A stretch of 64,000 bases of DNA from positions 3,844,001 to 3,908,000 of the forward strand of contig NZ_CP036287.1 of assembly GCF_007748095.1 (NCBI RefSeq), given 5' to 3'. Below, piece after piece: positions 1 through 9,881 of the stretch. The notes beneath the pieces are model-generated. The model was given only the letters and a program-made list of their open reading frames with translations, was not told where the DNA came from and did not search any database. How positions within the stretch are numbered: position 1 is the first letter of the stretch; every line of letters starts with the position of its first letter. The translations under genes and the position numbers were made by a program. This stretch comes from Engelhardtia mirabilis. GTDB taxonomy: Bacteria > Planctomycetota > UBA1135 > GCA-002686595.

Positions 1-2522
1 GCCTCCATTGCGCCGTCCTGGCGGCCGCGCTCGGCGCCGCCTGCGGGTCCGAGCGGGCGCCCTCGGCCGATCCGGGCGCTGGCCCCGCCGCCGGCTCGGC
101 CTCGGGCTCGATCGACCTGCTCGGGGTCGGCCGCGAGGCCTGGTTCGACTTCGATGCTCGCGCGCCGGGGGAACGGGTCCTGCTGGACGCTTCGACCCTG
201 GCCGCGTCGGACTGGCACGGGTCGGTCCGGATCGCGGCCCTCGCCACCCCGGCGGAGCTGGCGGCCTTCGAACAGGGCACGGTCATCCACCCCGACGGAT
301 CGATCGAAATGCGCGCGCCGCGTGGGGCCCTGGTCCACTTCCTGGCCCTCGACGATGTCCGGGGGCCGGCCGTGACCTCCATCGAGATCTCCGGAACGAT
401 CACCACGCAGGGCCTGACCGGGCAACTGGAAGACGGCTACGCCCGCGTGGGGATCTTCCAACTCGACACGGACACTTGGCCCGGCAGCCCGGCCGGCCTG
501 ATCCCCCACATCCTCTCCAACCACTTCGACGACCCCGAGTTCGAGAACAGCCCGCCGCCCACTCCGGTGCGACTGCGCGTGGCGCGCGATCCCCAGGCCA
601 AGGCCATCGCCCTGGTGACCGAGTTCATCGACGAGCGGGGCACCGGCGACGCCGCGGCGCGGTTCGAGCACCTCAGGGTCGCCTCCATGGGACCCGCCGC
701 CCGCGCGCTCGAGGTCGCCGCCGAGGTGATCGACCCGGGGACCAACGGAGACCGCGCGCGGCTGGCGCGCTTCGACGTCGATCTGGTCCACCGCTTCGGC
801 TACGCACTGCCCCTCGGCGCGCGCCTCGTGCTCCCGATCGACGACTTCGCCGGCGCCGGCTCAGTCGAGTTCTACGTGGCCGCCCTGGGGCACGAGCGGA
901 ACGCGGAGTGGACAGTCGATGTGACCTGGGCCGACGCGGGCGGCCACGAGACGCGCCTCGCGCGCAGCGCCATCGCGCTCGAAGCCGACGGGGACCCGCA
1001 CACCCCGCCAGCCGGTTGGCAGCGTGTGGTCGCGTCCCTGCCGGAGGGCGCCGACGCAGGCGCGTTGATCGTCGCCGTCGAGGGAACCGGGCGGGAGGAC
1101 GAGGCCTGGCCGACGGCGCCACTCGTGGCCTCACCGCGGCTGCTGCCGACCGAACCGACCGAGGACGCGCGGCCGAACGTCCTGGTGATCTCCCTCGACA
1201 CCGTGCGTGCGGATCGACTGGGTTCCTACGGCGGCGATCCGCGCCTGAGCGGATCCTTCGACACCCTGGCCGAGTCGTCGGTCCTGTTCGCGGATGCCTG
1301 GTCCACCGCTCCCTACACGCTGCCGGCCCACATGAGCCTGTTCTCTGGGCAGTACCCCAGCGTCCACGGGGTGCAGCGTCCGAGCTTGCGTCGGGATCGC
1401 CAGCGCACGCCGATGCTGGCCGAGCTGCTCGCCGAGCGGGGCTATCGCACCGCCGCCTTCACCGGCGGAGCCATGCTGTTGCCCGTCTTCGGCTTCGCCG
1501 CCGGCTTCGAGCGCTACGGCGTGCTCGACCCCTGGTTCCACGAGGAGTCCGAGCGGGTTCAGGTGCTGCTGGACGCCTTCCCGGGCTTCGGGCCCCGTGC
1601 CGAAGCCGCCAGCGGCATCGGGGCCATCGAGGCCCAACTCGACCTGTTCGAGGGCGAGCCCTGGCTGCTCTTCCTCCACACCTACGCGGCCCACGAGTTC
1701 GACCCGCCGGCCAAGCACCTGGCCGCCATCGACGCCCTCGCGGGACTCCCCGCCGACGACCCGGACATCCGGCTCTACCTGGCCAACGGCCAACCTCCGC
1801 CGCCGCCCATCCGCGAGCGGCTGATGCAGCTCTACGACGGGGGCGTGCGCCACGCCGACGAGCTGGTCGGCGTGTTGATGGAACTCCTGCGCGAACGCGG
1901 CGAGTTCGACAACACGATCGTGGTCGTGCTCTCGGACCACGGCAAGGAGATCGGCGAGCACGGCGTCGTCGGCCACGGCCACACGCTCTACGAGGAGCTG
2001 GTGGAAGTGCCGCTGCTGATCCACGCACCGGGCCTCGCGCCCGCCGTCTCGAACTCGCCGGCCCAGCTGGTCGACGTCCTGCCCAGCCTGTGCGGGCTGT
2101 TGGGGATCGGCGTTCCCGCCGGCGTGCAGGGCCGCGACCTGTTCGCCAAGAACCTGCCCGGGCGCGACCGGGGCCTGTGGGCCGAGGTCGACGGAGTCGT
2201 GACCATGCGCGCCCGGCGCGAGGGGTCGCGGAAGCTGATCGAACGTCTGGACGAACCGGGAGTCGAGGCGTTCGACCTGGACCGCGATCCCCTCGAGCTC
2301 GATCCGGGCGCCGCCACGCCCGACGCCCTGGCGCGCCTGCACGCCTACGCCGAGGAACTCGAGCTGGTCAGGCGGTCCCTGCCCTCCGAGGCCGGCGCCG
2401 CGAGCGCCCTGGATGCCGCCGATCGCGCGCGACTGGAAGCGCTGGGCTACATGGTCGCGGAGGACGGCAGTTTCGTACCGCCGCCGTCCTCCCAGAGTCC
2501 CGCTTCAGCGGATCGGCCCTGA
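1..2522 (+). CDS. Sulfatase-like (alkaline phosphatase superfamily) lipoprotein, 5' end outside window
   Basis: The reading frame is open from the left edge, so the start codon is missing; 839 residues are present. The first visible residues form the end of a lipoprotein signal with a lipobox LGAAC (Cys codon 42-44), so the protein is probably anchored to a membrane outside the cytoplasm. About 370 residues of unrecognised sequence precede the sulfatase-type domain, which starts at PNVLVISLDTVRADR (from about 1174) with the metal-binding Asp. The nucleophile region reads TAPYTLPAHMSLFSGQYP. The usual C/S-x-P-x-R formylglycine motif is replaced by T-x-P-x-H, with Thr at 1317-1319. A second metal site, SDHGKEIGEHG, is intact. 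The enzyme may use Thr directly, as phosphodiesterases of this superfamily do, and not formylglycine. It could act on a sulfo-, phospho- or phosphono-ester; the substrate is not readable. It converges on the gene at 2574. Confidence 0.85.
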   Translation, partial: LHCAVLAAALGAACGSERAPSADPGAGPAAGSASGSIDLLGVGREAWFDFDARAPGERVLLDASTLAASDWHGSVRIAALATPAELAAFEQGTVIHPDGSIEMRAPRGALVHFLALDDVRGPAVTSIEISGTITTQGLTGQLEDGYARVGIFQLDTDTWPGSPAGLIPHILSNHFDDPEFENSPPPTPVRLRVARDPQAKAIALVTEFIDERGTGDAAARFEHLRVASMGPAARALEVAAEVIDPGTNGDRARLARFDVDLVHRFGYALPLGARLVLPIDDFAGAGSVEFYVAALGHERNAEWTVDVTWADAGGHETRLARSAIALEADGDPHTPPAGWQRVVASLPEGADAGALIVAVEGTGREDEAWPTAPLVASPRLLPTEPTEDARPNVLVISLDTVRADRLGSYGGDPRLSGSFDTLAESSVLFADAWSTAPYTLPAHMSLFSGQYPSVHGVQRPSLRRDRQRTPMLAELLAERGYRTAAFTGGAMLLPVFGFAAGFERYGVLDPWFHEESERVQVLLDAFPGFGPRAEAASGIGAIEAQLDLFEGEPWLLFLHTYAAHEFDPPAKHLAAIDALAGLPADDPDIRLYLANGQPPPPPIRERLMQLYDGGVRHADELVGVLMELLRERGEFDNTIVVVLSDHGKEIGEHGVVGHGHTLYEELVEVPLLIHAPGLAPAVSNSPAQLVDVLPSLCGLLGIGVPAGVQGRDLFAKNLPGRDRGLWAEVDGVVTMRARREGSRKLIERLDEPGVEAFDLDRDPLELDPGAATPDALARLHAYAEELELVRRSLPSEAGAASALDAADRARLEALGYMVAEDGSFVPPPSSQSPASADRP

Positions 2523-2573
2523 GGCCTTCGATGGGTCCGCCGCCGACAAGCGCAGCGGCCGACGACGGTCGCT

Positions 2574-3803
2574 TCAGCGGCGGAAGACAGAGCCCTCGCG
2601 CCGCCGTGCGACGCGCAGCACGGCACCGTCTTCGCCTGCGCGCCAATAACCGAGCAGGTGGAACAGGTCCAGGGCCCGCAGGCGGGCAATGCGTCGGTCC
2701 ACCAGCAGGCCGTCGGGCCGCTCGGGGTCGGGGCTGACTCCCGGGAGCAGCGACAGGAAGCGCTCCAGGCGCATGCCGCGCAGACCGCGTGAGAGGCGCA
2801 GCCAGAAGGGGCGGACTCGGCGGCCGATGAAGAAGCCGTCGTTGCCCTTGCCCTGGTAGAGAGGCAGGAGCACGTGGCCGCCGAAAGGTGCGCGGACCTC
2901 CCGCTCGCCCTCATGGGCCAGGAGCGCCCCACGGCGCACGGCGTCGAAGTTGGCGAAGCCGGGGGCCATGCGGAAGCGGTGGCCGTCCTGCAGGCCGTGG
3001 CGGTGCTGGACCGCGACGAAGCGCGGCAGGCCCGCGGTGACCCGCCGCAGGACCCGGCGCTGTTCGTCGAGCCAGGGCAACTGGTCCTCGTGCAGAAGGC
3101 CGGTCGCCACCAGGGTCAGCCAGACGGCGGCCTCCTGGTGGCGGTTGGTGTCGGGATGGAGGTGTTGGCCGCCCTCGACCCCCACTGCGCCGTGGCCGCG
3201 CTCGCCGAACCAGGACAACAGGGTGCCCTGGACGCTCTCTTCGAGCCCCAGGATCACCGGCATCTCGAGCTGCAAGGCGATCGCGCGATTGCCCAGCGTG
3301 TCCCCCATCAGCGCGAAGGGCGCGCCGGCCGCCGAGGTGGAGTGCAGGTCGAGCAGCAGGGTCGGGTGGGGACTGGACGCGATCTCCGCGGCGATCAGGT
3401 CCACCAGCTCGATCAGTTCGCGCTGCTCGGCGTCGCGCTCCTGGGGTGCCGTGGCGCGGGCCAGGGCCAGCCCCTCGTTGGTGAAGGCGCGGTTGAGGTC
3501 GCGCTCGATGAAACGCGTGCCCAGGGCCAGGGCCTCGAGGTTGCCGCCCAAGGCCAACAGGCGCCCGCGGGGCACCAGGGCCAGCTCCTCGAGGTTGGCG
3601 CAGACGCGCTCGAGCGCCTCGAAGCCCCCGGGCTCATTGCCGTGCATGCCGCCCACGACCACCACCAGGGGGCCCTCGCCGTCGCCGTGGCGACCGATCA
3701 CGCGCCGCAGGCGCTCGGTCGCAAGGCCGATCTTGGCTGTGGCGTCGTCGCCGCGTTGTTCGCGTCCTCGGTGCAGCACTGGCTCCAGGTTACCGCCTGC
3801 CAT
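2574..3803 (-). CDS. Succinylglutamate desuccinylase/aspartoacylase-family zinc hydrolase
   Basis: This 409-residue protein has the M14-type zinc carboxypeptidase fold of the AstE/AspA family, which removes acyl groups from N-acyl amino acids. Visible signatures are VVGGMHGNEPGG with zinc ligands His54 and Glu57, ERDLNRAF (substrate-binding Arg/Asn), LLLDLHSTSA with the third ligand His154, and GVEGGQH with a likely catalytic Glu210. The start is ATG. The gene lies 65 bp downstream of the carboxylate-amine ligase gene on the same strand, so the two may be co-transcribed; a weak TAGGCG -10-like box lies at 3840-3845. Pairing a ligase that makes an amide bond with a hydrolase that cleaves one suggests a shared small-molecule amide, but this is inference. 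The true substrate is unknown and no arginine-succinyltransferase genes are nearby. Confidence 0.8.
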   Translation of the reverse strand: MAGGNLEPVLHRGREQRGDDATAKIGLATERLRRVIGRHGDGEGPLVVVVGGMHGNEPGGFEALERVCANLEELALVPRGRLLALGGNLEALALGTRFIERDLNRAFTNEGLALARATAPQERDAEQRELIELVDLIAAEIASSPHPTLLLDLHSTSAAGAPFALMGDTLGNRAIALQLEMPVILGLEESVQGTLLSWFGERGHGAVGVEGGQHLHPDTNRHQEAAVWLTLVATGLLHEDQLPWLDEQRRVLRRVTAGLPRFVAVQHRHGLQDGHRFRMAPGFANFDAVRRGALLAHEGEREVRAPFGGHVLLPLYQGKGNDGFFIGRRVRPFWLRLSRGLRGMRLERFLSLLPGVSPDPERPDGLLVDRRIARLRALDLFHLLGYWRAGEDGAVLRVARRREGSVFRR

Positions 3804-3868
3804 CGACCGCTGTCGCGTCTCCGATGGAGGTCGATCTCGCGCCTATCGGACCAGACACCCGGGACCGC

Positions 3869-5794
<1,926 letters not shown>

Positions 5795-5870
5795 GCGGGG
5801 GGGGACGCCCGATCGTCAGCGGCGGCACTCGCGGCGGGGTCCGCGGGCCGCCCGGGCGAGCGTGGTCCGA

Positions 5871-5876
5871 GCATAG
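5871..5876 (-). promoter_or_regulatory. Candidate -10 box (TATGCT) for the ligase/CBS gene
   Basis: Reading the minus strand, TATGCT lies about 77 bp before the ATG at 5794. This would give a leader of roughly 70 nt, unlike the very short leaders of many other genes here. No convincing -35 element is seen. Confidence 0.3.
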
Positions 5877-5926
5877 CAGCCGCCGTGCCCGCCCGGTCCC
5901 GCGCGGATCCGGGGCCGCCGAGGGTG

Positions 5927-5932
5927 TAGGCT
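5927..5932 (+). promoter_or_regulatory. -10 box TAGGCT, leaderless promoter of the sigma factor gene
   Basis: TAGGCT is followed by only 8 nt before the ATG at 5941. A start site 6-8 nt downstream of the -10 places transcription initiation at or next to the A of ATG, so the mRNA would be leaderless. The same arrangement recurs at many genes in the window. Confidence 0.5.
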
Positions 5933-5940
5933 CGTCGCGG

Positions 5941-6528
5941 ATGCAGCCGCCCAGGACCGACGTGCCCCCCGACGACGACGAACTCGTCGCTCGTCTGGTC
6001 GCGCACGACGGCCGGTTGCGGCTGCTGCTCGGGCACCTCATGTCGCCGGCCCTGCGCTCGCGCTTCGAGGCCGACGATCTGGCCCAGGAGGTCTGGCTCA
6101 GGCTCTTGTCCCGACCCGGTCGGGTCCCCGCGCCCGACCAAGGCCCGTCGGCCCTGTGGGCCTACGTGCGGATCGTGGCGCGCAACACGGTGATCGACGC
6201 GGTCAGAGCCCTGCGCGCGGCGCGGCGCGACGGCACCGAGCAGCGCCTGGACCGCAGCCAATGGTCCCGCCACCCGTGGGCCGAGCTGCCCGGCGCCGGC
6301 CCCGGACCGGCCACGATGGCGGCGGGCTTCGAGGCCAAAGAGCGCTTGGTGGCCGCATTCCGACTCCTGGAGCCCGAACACCGGCGCGTGATCGGACTGC
6401 GCCAATTCGAGGGGCTCGACGCCCGCGCGACGGCCGAGCGCATGGGTCGCAGCGAAGCCGCCGTGCACTCGCTCTACCGCCGCGCGCTGGCGGCCTGGGA
6501 CCTGGCGGCCCATCCGGGGCCCCCCTGA
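5941..6528 (+). CDS. ECF-type RNA polymerase sigma factor
   Basis: The 195-residue protein has a sigma-70 region 2 at about residues 35-95 (FEADDLAQEVWLRLLSRPG, then WAYVRIVARNTVIDAVRAL) and a region 4 helix-turn-helix at about 140-185 (LEPEHRRVIGLRQFEG, ATAERMGRSEAAVHSLYRRA). This two-domain layout is that of extracytoplasmic-function sigma factors, which redirect RNA polymerase to specific promoters. No anti-sigma factor is adjacent. Instead a Ser/Thr kinase gene begins 69 bp downstream, the ECF-plus-kinase pairing common in Planctomycetota, so phosphorylation could control the sigma factor or act in the same pathway (inference). The ATG is chosen because it sits 8 nt after a TAGGCT box. 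Confidence 0.85.
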   Translation: MQPPRTDVPPDDDELVARLVAHDGRLRLLLGHLMSPALRSRFEADDLAQEVWLRLLSRPGRVPAPDQGPSALWAYVRIVARNTVIDAVRALRAARRDGTEQRLDRSQWSRHPWAELPGAGPGPATMAAGFEAKERLVAAFRLLEPEHRRVIGLRQFEGLDARATAERMGRSEAAVHSLYRRALAAWDLAAHPGPP

Positions 6529-6582
6529 GTGGCAAGCGAGTCCGAGGTTTCTCCAGTTGGTGCGACGAATCGGCGGCCGACC

Positions 6583-6588
6583 TACGCT
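6583..6588 (+). promoter_or_regulatory. -10 box TACGCT in front of the Ser/Thr kinase gene
   Basis: TACGCT is followed by 9 nt and then ATG at 6598. It supports the ATG over the GTG at 6529 that directly follows the sigma factor stop codon, and suggests the kinase has its own leaderless promoter. Confidence 0.4.
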
Positions 6589-6597
6589 CGGGTCCAG

Positions 6598-8250
6598 ATG
6601 CACCGAGACGACGACCTTCCCCACACCGGCGCGGCCCTCGAAGACCTGCTCGACGCCTTGGTGGCCGAGTACTCCGACCGCGTCGCCGCCGGCCAACGGC
6701 CCATGCCGACCGAGTACCTGGCCCAGGTCCCGGCCGGGGCGCGACCGGGCCTCGAACGCTGCCTGCGGACCATTGACGCCGGGACCAGCACGCCGATCAA
6801 CAGCACGGTCCTGCGCCCGGGCACCCAGCTCGGCCGCTATGAGCTGGTGCGCGAGATCGGCCGCGGGGGCATGGCGGTGGTCTGGCTCGGCCGCGATCCG
6901 GAGTTGCGGCGCGCGGTGGCGATCAAGGTCCTGCGCCCGGGCCTCGCCCTGGAGCAGACCCACGTGGATCGCTTCAAGCGCGAGGCCCTGGCCGTCGCCC
7001 GCCTCAAGCACCCCAACGTGGTCCAGGTCCACGAAGTCGGCGAGTCCGACGGCTTCCACTGGTTGGCCATGGAGTACGTCGAGGGCCCCAGCCTCTCGAC
7101 GGTGATCGACGCCATCGACTACGAGCGGCCCCTGACGGCGCGGGACCTGGCCCTGGCCGTGGGCGCGGCGCACCTGGCCACCGGCATCGAGACCTTCGAC
7201 CAGGCCGCGGGTCGCCTTCTGGCGCCGGTGGCCGAGGCGCTCCACGCCGCCCACTCGCTCGGCCTGGTCCACCGCGACGTGAAGCCCTCGAACATCCTGC
7301 TGCACCGCGACGGGCGCGCCGTGATCGCCGACTTCGGCCTGGCCAAGGCCGACGGCGAGCCGAGCCTGTCCCTGACCGGCACGACCATCGGCACGCCCCA
7401 CTACATGTCGCCGGAGCAGGCGCACCTGACCACCGCTCGCGTGGACCATCGCACCGATGTCTACAGCCTGGGCGTCACGCTCTACGAACTCTTGACCGGC
7501 GAGCGTCCCTTCCAGGGCGAGAGCTTCCTGGCGGTGGTCGAGTCGATTCGCTCCCAGGTCCCCACCGGCGTGCGCAGCCGCGCGCCCCAGCGCACCAAGG
7601 ACGCCGCGGCCATCTGCACCCGTTGCATGCAGCGCACGCCCGACCAGCGCTACGACGACGCATCCTCACTGTCCGCCGACCTGCGCTACCTCGAGGCCGG
7701 TCAACGCACGATCGCCCTGGCCGTGGGCGGCGGCCCCTGGCGCGAGTTCTGCGGACACATGCAGATGGCCGGCTCGGGTCTGCCCTACGAGTACCGCTCG
7801 GCGCGCACCGTGCTCGGTTGGCCGCTGGTTCACATCATCTCCGGTCCCCGTGTCCCCGGCTCGACCAAGCGCGTCGCGCGCGGTTGGCTGGCCATGGGGC
7901 CGAAGGCGGTGGGCTTCCTGGCCGCCGGTCAAGTCGCCATCGGTGCGCTGGCCTTCGGTGGCATCGCCCTGGGCGCGATCAGCGGCGGCGGGCTCTCCTT
8001 CGGCGCGCTTGCGACCGGCGGCGTGGCCATGGGTCTGATCACGGCCGGCGGCGTCTCGATTGGACCGATCCTGGCCATGGGCGGCATCGCCGTCGGCTGG
8101 GTCGCCTTCGGCGGCCTGGCGATCGGACACTGGGCCGGAGGTGGAACGACGATCTGCAAGCACCTGATCGACGACGAGGCCGATTGGGAGGCCTTCAGCC
8201 AAGCTCCCACGCTGGTCGCGAAGCTGGCCGAGTGGTGGACGACCCCCTGA
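6598..8250 (+). CDS. Ser/Thr protein kinase (Hanks type) with Gly-rich hydrophobic C-terminal repeats
   Basis: From the ATG at 6598 the protein has 550 residues. A short N-terminal region (1-75) is followed by a complete kinase domain at about 80-350: glycine loop IGRGGMAVVWLG, Lys110 in VAIKVLRP, catalytic loop HRDVKPSN (Asp227), DFGLAK (Asp245) and GTPHYMSPEQ. All catalytic residues are present, so it should be active. After about residue 375 there is a roughly 170-residue extension. Part of it (about 420-510) repeats a hydrophobic Gly-rich pattern such as AIGALAFGGIALGAIS, giving many GG and A-x-G spacings; this could form stacked short strands or pack in the membrane. No discrete hydrophilic sensor is seen. 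An alternative GTG start at 6529 would add 23 residues and would abut the sigma factor stop. The neighbouring sigma factor and PP2C phosphatase are likely partners. Confidence 0.88.
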   Translation: MHRDDDLPHTGAALEDLLDALVAEYSDRVAAGQRPMPTEYLAQVPAGARPGLERCLRTIDAGTSTPINSTVLRPGTQLGRYELVREIGRGGMAVVWLGRDPELRRAVAIKVLRPGLALEQTHVDRFKREALAVARLKHPNVVQVHEVGESDGFHWLAMEYVEGPSLSTVIDAIDYERPLTARDLALAVGAAHLATGIETFDQAAGRLLAPVAEALHAAHSLGLVHRDVKPSNILLHRDGRAVIADFGLAKADGEPSLSLTGTTIGTPHYMSPEQAHLTTARVDHRTDVYSLGVTLYELLTGERPFQGESFLAVVESIRSQVPTGVRSRAPQRTKDAAAICTRCMQRTPDQRYDDASSLSADLRYLEAGQRTIALAVGGGPWREFCGHMQMAGSGLPYEYRSARTVLGWPLVHIISGPRVPGSTKRVARGWLAMGPKAVGFLAAGQVAIGALAFGGIALGAISGGGLSFGALATGGVAMGLITAGGVSIGPILAMGGIAVGWVAFGGLAIGHWAGGGTTICKHLIDDEADWEAFSQAPTLVAKLAEWWTTP

Positions 8251-8278
8251 TGGTCGGCAAGGCCGGGCGCCAGCGGCA

Positions 8279-8284
8279 TACTCC
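8279..8284 (+). promoter_or_regulatory. -10-like box TACTCC before the LOG-family gene
   Basis: TACTCC is followed by 7 nt and the ATG at 8292. The last base departs from the T seen in the other boxes, so this is a weaker member of the short-leader promoter set. Confidence 0.3.
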
Positions 8285-8291
8285 GTGCGCC

Positions 8292-8897
8292 ATGTCCCCC
8301 ACCACCGCCGCCGACCGACCGCTCTTGATCTGTGTCTACTGCGCGTCGAGCGAGAGCTCCGACGAACGCTACCGCCAGGCCGCCCACGAACTCGGCGGTC
8401 GCCTGGCCCTGGCCGGGCACCGGATCGTCTACGGCGGAGGTGCGCGGGGTTCCATGGGGGCACTGGCCAACGGCGCCCTGGCGGCCAGTGGTCAGGTGAC
8501 CGGCATCATCCCCAGCTTCATGGTCGAGCTCGAGTGGGCTCACCCGGGCCTCGCGGAGCTTCGACAGGTGGAGAACATGCGCGAGCGCAAACACCTGATG
8601 CTGCACGAGAGCGACGCCGTCGTGGCCCTGCCCGGAGGCTGCGGCACCTTCGAAGAGTTGTTCGAGGCCATGACCCTCAAGCGCCTGGGGCTCTACGCCG
8701 GTCCGATCGTGATCGTGAACACGCTGGGCTACTACGATCGCCTGATCGGCTTCCTCGAGCAGTCCGTCGAGGAGCACTTCATGCGGACCGAGCACCTGGG
8801 CCTGTGGACCGTCGTGGACGAGCCCGGCCAAGTGCTCGATGCAATCCGCGACGCGCCGCGTTGGGACGAAGCCGCCCGGGGATTCGCCCAGAGCTGA
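8292..8897 (+). CDS. LOG-family protein (Rossmann-fold nucleotide phosphoribohydrolase type)
   Basis: This 201-residue protein begins with the LICVYCASSES strand and Rossmann-like GGGARGSMG loop, and carries the family signature PGGCGTFEE with the conserved MRERKHLML upstream. LOG (lysine-decarboxylase-like) proteins of this length hydrolyse nucleoside 5'-monophosphates, including cytokinin ribotides, to base plus ribose phosphate; the older name lysine decarboxylase is wrong for them. Length and motifs are typical. The gene sits between the Ser/Thr kinase and a PP2C phosphatase, all on the plus strand with 40-60 bp gaps, but nothing ties its chemistry to signalling. The ATG is supported by the nearby -10-like box. 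Confidence 0.85.
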   Translation: MSPTTAADRPLLICVYCASSESSDERYRQAAHELGGRLALAGHRIVYGGGARGSMGALANGALAASGQVTGIIPSFMVELEWAHPGLAELRQVENMRERKHLMLHESDAVVALPGGCGTFEELFEAMTLKRLGLYAGPIVIVNTLGYYDRLIGFLEQSVEEHFMRTEHLGLWTVVDEPGQVLDAIRDAPRWDEAARGFAQS

Positions 8898-8944
8898 GAT
8901 CACTCCCCGGGTCGGATTCGTTTCGCCCCGGAGCGGTCGGTTGC

Positions 8945-8950
8945 TAGCTT
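8945..8950 (+). promoter_or_regulatory. -10 box TAGCTT before the PP2C gene
   Basis: TAGCTT is followed by 7 nt and GTG at 8958. It favours this GTG over the in-frame TTG at 8949, which overlaps the box itself. Confidence 0.4.
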
Positions 8951-8957
8951 GCGCCCC

Positions 8958-9881
8958 GTGTCCAGCCTCGTCCGCTCCGATCGAGCCCCGGCGACCTCCC
9001 CGGTCGTCGTCCGTTGTGGTTCGGACGGCGCCTGCGCCGTGCTCGCGTGGAGGCCACGCCCAATCGACGACGGCTCGCCAGCGCCGGAAGAGGAGAACGA
9101 GGACGCGGCCCTGGTCCACAACGACGGGCGACGCACCGTCGTGGCCGTCGCCGACGGCGCCGGTGGCCACATCGGAGGCGCGCAAGCCTCGCGACTGGCG
9201 ATCGAAGTGCTCGCAGACGCCCTGCAGCGCAGTGACGATTCCACCGATCTGCGCCCCTTCATCCTCGACGCGTTCGAGCGCGCCAACGTCGGCATCCGCA
9301 CCCTGGACGTGAACGCGGGTTCGACCCTCGCCGTGGCCGAGTTCGACGGCTCGCGGCTGCGGACTTACCACGCCGGCGACAGCGAGGTGCTGGTCGTCGG
9401 GCAGCGCGGCCGCCAGCTCTACCGCACGGTCAGCCACGGCCCCACCGCCTACGCGGTCGAAGCCGGCGTCCTGCACCCCGACGACGCCCTGCACCACGAC
9501 GAGCGTCACGTGATCTCCAGCGCCCTGGGCTTCGACGAGCTGCGGATCGAGCTGGGACGCTTCGAGCGCCTGCCCGACCGTGCCACGGTGGTGGTCTCGT
9601 CGGACGGCTTGACCGACAACCTGACCACGGACGAGATCATCGCGATCGTGCGCCGTGGGCCCTTGCTCGGCGCCGCCCGCAAGCTCGTCGAGCTCGCCGC
9701 GAGTCGCATGGCCGACGCCGCAGGGGAGGGGCCGTCGAAGCCCGACGACCTGAGCCTGATCCTCTACCGGCCCCGAGCCGACCGCGAGACACTCGCGGCC
9801 GCGATCGACTCCGCTGCCCTCACCACTCCACCGTCTCCAGGTGGTTCCGCAGGTGGCGCACGGTCGGGAAGCGCTGGCTGA
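8958..9881 (+). CDS. PP2C-family Ser/Thr protein phosphatase
   Basis: This 307-residue protein (GTG start) shows the PP2C (PPM) metal-binding motifs in order: ENEDAAL, VADGAGGH, YHAGDSEVLV, VVSSDGLTDN and a final PDDLSLI. These Asp residues hold the two metal ions used to dephosphorylate Ser/Thr. No membrane segment or extra domain is seen, so it should be cytoplasmic. Its position close to a Hanks-type kinase and convergent with a second kinase suggests it reverses their action. The last 62 bp overlap the 3' end of the kinase gene on the opposite strand; the C-terminal Gly/Ser-rich tail falls in this overlap. Confidence 0.85.
   Translation: MSSLVRSDRAPATSPVVVRCGSDGACAVLAWRPRPIDDGSPAPEEENEDAALVHNDGRRTVVAVADGAGGHIGGAQASRLAIEVLADALQRSDDSTDLRPFILDAFERANVGIRTLDVNAGSTLAVAEFDGSRLRTYHAGDSEVLVVGQRGRQLYRTVSHGPTAYAVEAGVLHPDDALHHDERHVISSALGFDELRIELGRFERLPDRATVVVSSDGLTDNLTTDEIIAIVRRGPLLGAARKLVELAASRMADAAGEGPSKPDDLSLILYRPRADRETLAAAIDSAALTTPPSPGGSAGGARSGSAG

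Noticed and set aside
8..2737. A 909-residue reading frame overlapping the sulfatase-like gene
   Set aside because: It is extremely Arg/Gly/Pro-rich without any recognisable domain and is a high-GC shadow of the true frame, which has a lipobox and clear catalytic motifs.
8292..8897. Lysine decarboxylase
   Set aside because: PGGCGTFEE proteins of this size are LOG-type phosphoribohydrolases; the decarboxylase name is a historic misannotation.
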